From: Posidonia oceanica
Lineage: Eukaryota; Streptophyta; Magnoliopsida; Alismatales; Posidoniaceae
Direction: 5' to 3'
DNA length: 64,000 nucleotides
Assembly: GCA_037176725.1 (NCBI GenBank)
Contig: JAZBRS010000063.1
Span: 10,434,001-10,498,000 of the forward strand
The position numbers and the translations under genes were made by a program. How positions within the stretch are numbered: position 1 is the stretch's first letter; each line of letters begins with the position of its first letter. Positions 56,967 through 64,000 of this stretch are shown piece by piece. The notes below the pieces were generated by a model. That model had not been told where the DNA came from. It did no database searches and worked only from the letters and a program-made list of their open reading frames with translations.

Positions 56967-59900
56967 TGTAGACACCCCATTTTGGCTTGCCAATTTGGTG
57001 GTTCTCTGTGAAACTCATTTTGACCTCCACAACCACTCCCAAAAACCCTAGAAAAACTCTAGGTTTGCACTCCCAAAAATCCTAGAAAAACTCTAGGTAA
57101 ATCCCTCCTAAAATCCTAGAAAAGCTCTAGGATAGCATCTCCTGAACCCTAGGTCAGCACTTAAACCCTAGGTTAGTACAAGACACTTCCATGCATGCAC
57201 AAACCCACGCCCTTCTCCTTCTTTCTCTTCTGATTATCCTTTTCTCTCTCCTCATTATCCTTTTCTCTCTCCTCTTTATCCTCTCTCTCTTTCTCCTTCT
57301 TTTCTTGCTCCCCAATGGGCCCAACCCACTCTTGCTCCTCCTCACTTCTTCCCCTTCCTTCCTTCTATTTTATTTCTATTTTTATTTTATTTTATTCCAT
57401 TTTATTTTATTTTTAATTTCCTCTTTCCCTTTCTTGCCTCCTTTCTTTCTTTCTTTCCTATCTTCCCATTTCTTCTTTCTCCCCTTTTATTCCTCACCCA
57501 ACACCAAAGCCCATTTCCTCACTTCTTCCCCTTCCTTCCTTCTATTTTATTTCTATTTTTATTTAATTTTATTCCATCTTATTTGATCTCTATCTCCTTT
57601 TTTCTTTCCTGCCCTCTTTCTTTCTTTCCTTCTCTATTTCTCTTCTTTATTCCTCTTTATTTTCTCCCTCTTTTGCCCAAAGCCCAAGCCCACTCCATCT
57701 CCCTTCCATGCAAGCCCATCACATGCCCCAATTTCCCTCTCATTTTTCTCCCCTTCTTTTCCTTCTTTTTCTTCTCTTTCTTTCTTTCTTTTCTTCCTCC
57801 TTCTCTTCTTCCCCTTTTTTTTCTTTTTTTTCCTTCCCTTCTCCTCTCATTCAGCCCACCATCTCCTCAGGCCCACCACCCTTTTTTTTTCCCTTTTTTC
57901 CTCATTTCCAGGCCCAAGCCCAACTCCTTTCCTCTCCACCTCCATCCCTCCTTCTCTCCTTCTTTTATTTTTTCCTTTTTTTCACAACCGGGCCCAGGTC
58001 CTTCCTCCTTTCCCTTCCTTTCTCTCCTTTTCTTTTTTAATTTCCTCCTCAGCCCATGCGCATGGCCCGGCCCATGCCTCCTTCCTCCCTCTCTTCTTCC
58101 CACGCACCACCTCCTCCTTTGCTTCTCCTCTTTTCTCTCCCCCTCCTGCTTCAAAAGGAACCATCATCAACACCTACTGTAGCCCAGTACCCCTCTACAC
58201 TCACAGCCTCCTCACGAGCAGCAGCAGCCGCCCACACTCCAGCCCTGCCCCCACGCCACCGTGCGGCGGCCTCAGCCTCACGAGCCACACCTCTCGCCGG
58301 CCTCCCCAGTCACTGCCAGCCTCTGCCATTTGCTGGCCCAAACCCATGCCTCCTGCAATGGCAATTGAGTGCCCAATGCAGAACAAAACCAGAACTTCTT
58401 CTCCTCCTCCACCCACCTTACCAGTGGGAATTGAGAGAGAGAACTGGAGAATTTTGAGAGGAAAAACCAGAGAGAGCCCCATCGAATTCCAGTGCTTCCA
58501 CTCCTTCACACAGCCCCCAGAATCCCTTCAAACTTCACCACAGCACTCGCCAGATCACCACCTTCCAGACCCAACTCCCAGTTCATCACCAATCACCCTG
58601 CAGGCCACACCATTCACCACAAACACCCCGCACCCATTTCTGTTAAAAAATGACTCAACTCTCCAAATCCACTCCCGACACCCAGACATCCCGTTCAGAC
58701 CCCTCCGCCTCACTCACCACTCCTCCATGAACCTGAAGGACCACCTCTGAGCGACCAGAGGGCCACCAGCACCAACTGAGCCAGAAATCCACTCAGTCAA
58801 CCCATAAATCCATTTCTCTCCTTCAAGAAGTGGAACCAAGTTCTGGGAGCATCTGGAGCATCCCCAAGACGCCGGTGATCGACTCTGATCTTCCCCAGCA
58901 GCTAGCAACCGTCCGTGAACCTCTGCGAATCGCCGCCGGACAGCAGCACCCACCTACGGTCGTCAGAGCAGCTCAGCCTCCCACATAGGTATTTCAATGC
59001 ATTTTTAAGTTGGTGACATGCATGCCATGCTTACTAGTGTTTTAATTCTGCTTTTTACCGCTTTATCCATTTTTTGTGCTCCGCCGCGAGCTCCGTCTTC
59101 TCCGGCGACAGCTAGTCTTCACCGATGCCCTTTCGGCATTCCAGGCCTTTGCCGTCCCTCTGCTGCCTCTCGGCAGCACCTCCACCCCTCCGTGGCTCGC
59201 TTCGACACCTTGCCACAGCAGCAGCACCTCTCCTTTGCCGCCGAGCTCTGCCGGTATTCTCTGCAAAAGTTGCAGAGGCCGGCCGGTAGCTCCACAGCCT
59301 CCCCTGCGTTGCACGTGCCTTGGATACGTCCGCCGTAGTCTCCTCGTGCCTCCGGCATCGCCCGCAGCAGCAGCAGTAGCCCCCTCCGCCTCGTAGCATG
59401 CTGGACACCTCTACAAAATTTGCAGAGGTCGTAGCAGCACCTCCAGCCACCGCACCGTGTCGCTCACGCCACCAGCACCTTCGCACCGTCGCCCTCGTGC
59501 TCCCCAGCACCTCCGCAGCACGCCAGAGCAGCAGCAGCTGCGGTCGTCTTCTCCGGCGACGGTCTGCCACCGTCGCCGTGCTCCGCCCCTTCGGATCGTC
59601 CCCCGAGCTCCGCCGCACCTCCAGGAGTCCGTCCCAACCTCGCCCGCTGTCTTCCGCAGCCTCCAGCAGCTCTTCTGACGCCGGCATCTTCTACACAAAA
59701 TCGCCGAGGTCGTCAGACCGCCTCTGGCACCCACGCGCCTCGCCGAGACCACCAGAGCGTCTGCACGCATCGCCACCAGCCTCCTGGGCCCTTAGCCGGG
59801 CCTACTGCCCGCCAGACCGCCGCCTCCTCCCCTATCTTCTCTGGCTGTGGTGCTGCAGTGTCGGGCGACACTGTAGCTGGTTAGGTTTTATTTAATTTTT

Positions 59901-62533
59901 GTAAGTTAATATCATGCATTGCATTTAGGTCCCTAGGTTTATTTTTTGTTTGCAGTCAAGTCCTTGCATCAATCAATATCATTTAAATTCGCATTTAAAC
60001 TATACTGCATTAAAATAAAATACTACATGTTTGTCTAATTACGTTTCAGTCCCTTTTTAGTTTCTGTAACTTGAATTTATTTGCATGCATTGCATTTAGG
60101 ACCCCATGTTTATTTTATGCTTGCATTTAGGTCCTGCATCAATTAAAATCATTTAAATCAGCATTTTAACTTTATTGCATTGCATTTAAATCCTCTATTT
60201 TACTTTATTTGCATCTAGGTCCTAAAATAAATCACAGCATGCATTTAATTCAGTATTTTACATTACTGCATTGCATTTGCATCCCTATGCTTTAGTTTAT
60301 TTGCATTTTGGTCCTAATTAAATCACAGTATGCATGTTTTTTTATTTTGCTGCATTGCATTTGCATCCCTGGCATTTAATTAAATTGCATCTAGGTCCTG
60401 CAGCAATCAAAAGCATTTAAATCAACATATTTAATCTTATTGCATTGCATTTAAGCCCACTGCTTTATTATATTTGCATCTAGGTCCTGAAATAAATCAC
60501 AGCATACATGATATCTGTAATTTTATTTTTGTTGCATTGCATTTGCATCCTTGGCATTTAGTTTAATTGCATATTAGTCCTACATCAATTGAAATATCAT
60601 TTAATCATGCATTTAAACTATATTGCATTACCAAAAAACCCAAAAACATAGTTTAATTGCATTTCAGTTCTCCATCAGTTCATGCATATCATTTAAATGC
60701 CATGTTTACCTTATTGCATTGCATCAAAAAATCTGAAAAATACTTTAATTGCATCTAAGTCCCTCAGATTGCAATTTTAAATCCTATTTTAAACCTTATT
60801 GCATTGCATATAAAAATCCATAAAGATTCTGAAATTGCACATTAGTCCTTTTTACATACATACATCATTTAAATGGCATTTTTAACCATATTGCATTGCA
60901 TTAAAGCCCACTGATTTTCTGAAATTGCATGTCAGTCCTTGTTTTCAACTTTTGCATGTTTGCATGCTTTCTTTGCATTGCATTTAGGTCCTGCATGTTT
61001 TTAAAATTGCATTTAGGTCCTTTCTTGCATTTTTGCATGCATATTTTGCTGTTAGCATTGCATTCAGCCTATGCATCATTGCATTAGCATTCTTGCATGC
61101 ATTCACCCTGCTTTGCACACACCTAGGAGCATTTTGCACATAGGACCCTATAGTTTTCTATAATTACGCATAGGTCCCTACACTTGCACCCTTGCATGCA
61201 TAGTATCCCCATATCATTGCACTTGTTCCCATGCATTCCTTTGGGCATTGTTAGCCTTCTAACATGTAAGCCACCCATGCATTGCACGCATTTAGGGGCT
61301 AATTGCACTTAGACCCCTGCCTAGCTCATTTTTCTTGGCCTCTGAGCCATCTGACTTGCAATCTGAATAACTTTTGATCGGACCGTTGGATCTTTACGAT
61401 CTAACTATCCAGGTCTTCCTGGTTGAATGATCTTTCATTTAAACCAAAAGTTATCTCTGATCAGGCCTTAGATTCTTAGGATAAGCCCAGCAGAAGCATT
61501 GCATAGCATTCATTGCATCTGTTACGCATTGCATTGCCTCGTTTTCGTGCATGCATCTGTTTTGCATTGCATTCACCTTATTTTGCGTGCATGCATCTGT
61601 TTTGCATCGCATTTGCATCGTTTTACGTGCATGCATCTGTTTCGCATCGCATTTGCCTTGTTTTGCGTGCATGCATCAGTTTTCTTTCACTTCTGCATCG
61701 TTTTGCTTGCCTGCCTTGTTTTCTTTTGCATTTGGCATCGTTTTGCGTGCTCGCTTTGTTTTTCTTTGCTTGTCTCCTGCCATGCATCGTTTCGCGTGCC
61801 TCCTTGCATTTTCTCCTGCATTGCACTGTTTTCTGCACCCGCTTTCGCTTTTCTCTTGCATGTCGCTTGCATTGCATTGTTTATCGCAGTTTTGTTTTAT
61901 CGCCTGCATTTGCATTAGGGCAATGATGCTTACTGCCTAGGAGTTCTCACGAACCAAGGTTCGCCTGGTTCGGAACACTAGCAGCGTTGCTGAGCATATA
62001 GCTTGCACGTTTAATTCCCTGCATGCAAATCAGCACTTAGAGCATGCATTAGAACATCCATTCAGACATTCATTGCATTTAGGCATTAGGCAAGCATTTC
62101 CCTGCATTTGCGAGTGAGATAGCCTAAGAAAGACCGATTCTTGGACGTGTCGGGGGTGCCTAACACCTTCCCCGTGCGTAACAGGAGTCCTTGCCCTTTC
62201 TCTTGGCCAGTAATGACCATTCCTTCATCCTAGGCACGAGTCATAGCATAGCATAGCATAGCATCGCATGGTGTTGCATCATATCTCTTTGCATCCTCTT
62301 TGCATCCGGTTTTGCATGTCTTTTCATGCATTACCCTTGGTTTTTCTTGTCTCCCAACTTAATAGACTTGGTGGCGACTCTGATTTGTCTTATCATTTCT
62401 TTTTCCTCTTTTTGCCAACGTTTCCGAGTCAAGTTTCCTTCCTCGAATTCCGCCGCATATAGTGAGCCTAATGTCGATCGGTGCACGCGAGCTTTGGCAT
62501 CGTGTATGGATTTGATATTTCAGGATTACTACA
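56967..62533 (+). repeat. 5' LTR of element F
   Basis: 5,567 bp from TGTAGACACCCC to GGATTACTACA. In sense order: CTAGAAAAACTCTAGG-type repeats, a long pyrimidine-rich tract (57190-58060), GC-rich blocks (58150-58990 and 59080-59880) separated by a donor-like ATAG|GTATTT at 58989, many diverged gcattgcatttaggtcct units (59910-61060), about 30-bp ttttgcgtgcatgcatctg repeats (61510-61800), and the end segment shared with LTRs A, B and D. Confidence 0.9.
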
Positions 62534-62534
62534 G

Positions 62535-62552
62535 TGGCGACTCCACTAGGGA
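62535..62552 (+). other. Primer binding site of element F
   Basis: TGGCGACTCCACTAGGGA, one base after the LTR end ACTACA. It matches the third PBS copy of C in 17 of 18 positions. Confidence 0.8.
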
Positions 62553-63305
62553 CCTTGTACTCCGGCTTTCACTTGGCTTTCTCGCCGCTTGCATTTTGCA
62601 CCTTTGCCTGCCTTTTGCCTTCGTAAGCATTGTCTGTTTGTCTGCCTTGCTTGTTTATATGCTTTATTACTTGCCTTGCTCTTTACATGCTTTACTGCTT
62701 GCCTACATTTACTTACTTTACTTACCCACTTATTCTTGCTTTATTTCCTGCATTATGCATGTCTAAATATTTGCTTGATGCACTATGCAAGCCTTTTGAA
62801 TGATGAATGCTTTCTTTTACACCAATGCAATGCCACTGCACCTGCACATACTATGCATACTTGCCTTTTGCTATGATAAGTGTTTTCCCTTCACTATCAT
62901 GCTCACAGCACTAGCACATACCATGCACATACCTTTTGCAATGATTTGTGTTGCTTGCTTGCCATGTCTGGGTGATTTTCTTCCCCTTTTACACTTAGCC
63001 TAAGGACAATTAGAGGCTGATTGCTCCCCCCACAGCTAACTAAAAGCGGCAAGTAAAAAAATAAACTCTAGGAGCAACTAGAGACTGCAACACACCTGCA
63101 CCCCCTTTTAGTTAATAAAATGCGCAAGATAAAATGCGAAGCATTTGCATAAAGCATCATATAGGGCATGCATTCTTCTCATCTGAGTCCTCCTACAGTC
63201 TGAGAAGGATAGTCCCAGTCTCTTGCCCCTACGCTTTGGCGTGGCGTGAGTAGATCGGTCTGTCCCCCCTTGTCAGGGGGTCGCGTCGGTGTTAGTAGAG
63301 GGTAC
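62553..63305 (+). other. Leader of element F (interrupted)
   Basis: Continues the leader homology with C (ccatgtctgggtgattttct; gagggtac). No coding frame is supported. Confidence 0.7.
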
Positions 63306-64000
63306 TGTAGTGTGGAATTTGGGGGGGGGGGTGTTTAAGAAGATATCGGCGCCTCCACGTACATCGTCAGCTTTGTTGTGATCGCCACTTGCCTTTGGGT
63401 AGACAAGACACCTGGGGGGAGATTATGATGGTGTGGGTCCTCGGACCACTAGATCGACGGCTAGATGTTGTCTAGCGGCTCCCTCGTGTTACGTAAGCTC
63501 CTTCCTTCCCTTCGAAAAAGACATAGATCTAGATTAGCTCAAGCGTAGTAGTCAGCGACAGAAGTGAACGAGACAACATGACTGAAAGAAAAACAAATAC
63601 TAACCGGGGGTTGTTCCCGCATGCATATGCTATGTGCCCTATGCTAAGGAAAGTAGAAATGCAATGAGAAATTAGATTGGAAGAAGATACTCCCTTTCAC
63701 CCTTATGCTGAATGCAATGAAGTTGGAAGGAAGCACGGTCGAAGCTCCGGCGTAGCTGAGGATCTCTGGGATCGGAGATAGAGGCTTAGATTGGTAGCCT
63801 CTTGAAGATAGGAGATAGAGTTTCTGGATTGGAAATCTAGCTCTCTGAAGGTGACTTAAAACTGACAGGGTTCTGCCTCTCTTGGAAATTCCTCTCTCAA
63901 AAATTCCGACCTCCAAACCACTGGCCTAGGGGGTCTATTTATAGATTCTAAGGGGGTGAGGATGGTTGGGAGTTCAGAAAATTCTAGAAAAAGTGGCAGT
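63306..64000 (-). repeat. LTR of a different retrotransposon, truncated by window edge
   Basis: The leader of F breaks off after ggtac at 63305 and new sequence begins TGTAGTGTGG. It does not resemble the Tat LTRs. A TATA-like CTATAAATAGA on the minus strand (63934-63944) suggests transcription leftward. It includes a run of 11 G at 63321-63331. As no PBS lies at the left edge this should be the 3' or a solo LTR, with ggtac as candidate target site. The family is not identified. Confidence 0.6.
63934..63944 (-). promoter_or_regulatory. TATA box candidate of the 63306 LTR
   Basis: CTATAAATAGA on the minus strand agrees with the plant TATA consensus, and transcription would start about 25-30 bases further left. 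Confidence 0.5.

Larger units (their letters stand above)
56967..63305 (+). mobile_element. Element F: Tat-related element, 5' LTR and leader, rest outside window
   Basis: Complete 5' LTR (56967-62533), PBS (62535-62552) and leader to 63305, where another LTR interrupts it. The preceding five bases attat would be its target site. The leader matches those of C and, inverted, A. No coding part is inside the window. Confidence 0.85.

Noticed and set aside
57191..58182. Phe/Ser/Leu-rich plus-strand frames of up to 199 codons
   Set aside because: Pyrimidine-rich LTR sequence; frames are open by composition and have no domain.

Overview
This window is repeat-rich intergenic DNA from a plant nuclear genome, most likely a flowering plant with a large genome. 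I see no ordinary host gene. The evidence is nested Ty3/gypsy LTR retrotransposons of the Tat (Ogre-like) type, a hAT relic, a plant LINE relic, and one plant mobile domain (DUF7745-like) reading frame carried by an element. The species cannot be named from the sequence.

Left two thirds (1-42699, minus strand): a giant Tat element (element A) with LTRs of about 5.97 kb and an internal region of 16,166 bp, about 28 kb in all. Its left (3') LTR is cut by the window edge. Reading leftward from the right LTR come the PBS, leader, gag, protease with a very long linker, RT, a degenerate gypsy RNase H, a second archaeal-type RNase H, integrase, then a plant-mobile-domain-like frame in the position where env-like genes sit in other elements, then about 3 kb of tandem repeats and the PPT. 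The coding part is decayed by stops and single-base indels, but nearly all catalytic motifs remain.

Element B (24059-40221, minus strand) sits inside the right LTR of A, flanked by the 5-bp duplication GAAAG. It has 5.3-kb LTRs and carries gag but no pol. Its gag is joined directly to the LTR end, so the PBS, leader and gag N-terminus are missing.

Element C (42700 to about 48350, plus strand) is an older pol-less relative of B, broken by A. It shows a triplicated PBS unit, a duplicated leader and a gag relic with two zinc-finger modules. It shares long non-coding blocks with B that I do not see in A.

Right part: unclassified AT-rich DNA with a hairpin tandem array (48351-51208), a hAT transposase relic (51213-53027) split by a 5'-truncated LINE with a 16-bp duplication, and then a stack of LTRs from further Tat-like elements. 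These are D (53506-54459, minus), E (54460-56966, plus) and F (56967 onward, plus, with complete LTR, PBS and leader). F is interrupted at 63306 by an LTR of another family.

The most unusual signals are structural. Inverted repeats bracket the PPT, and several hairpin repeats in the 3' regions keep their stems through paired changes between elements. The working picture is an autonomous-type element (A) beside gag-only relatives (B, C) that would have needed pol supplied in trans.
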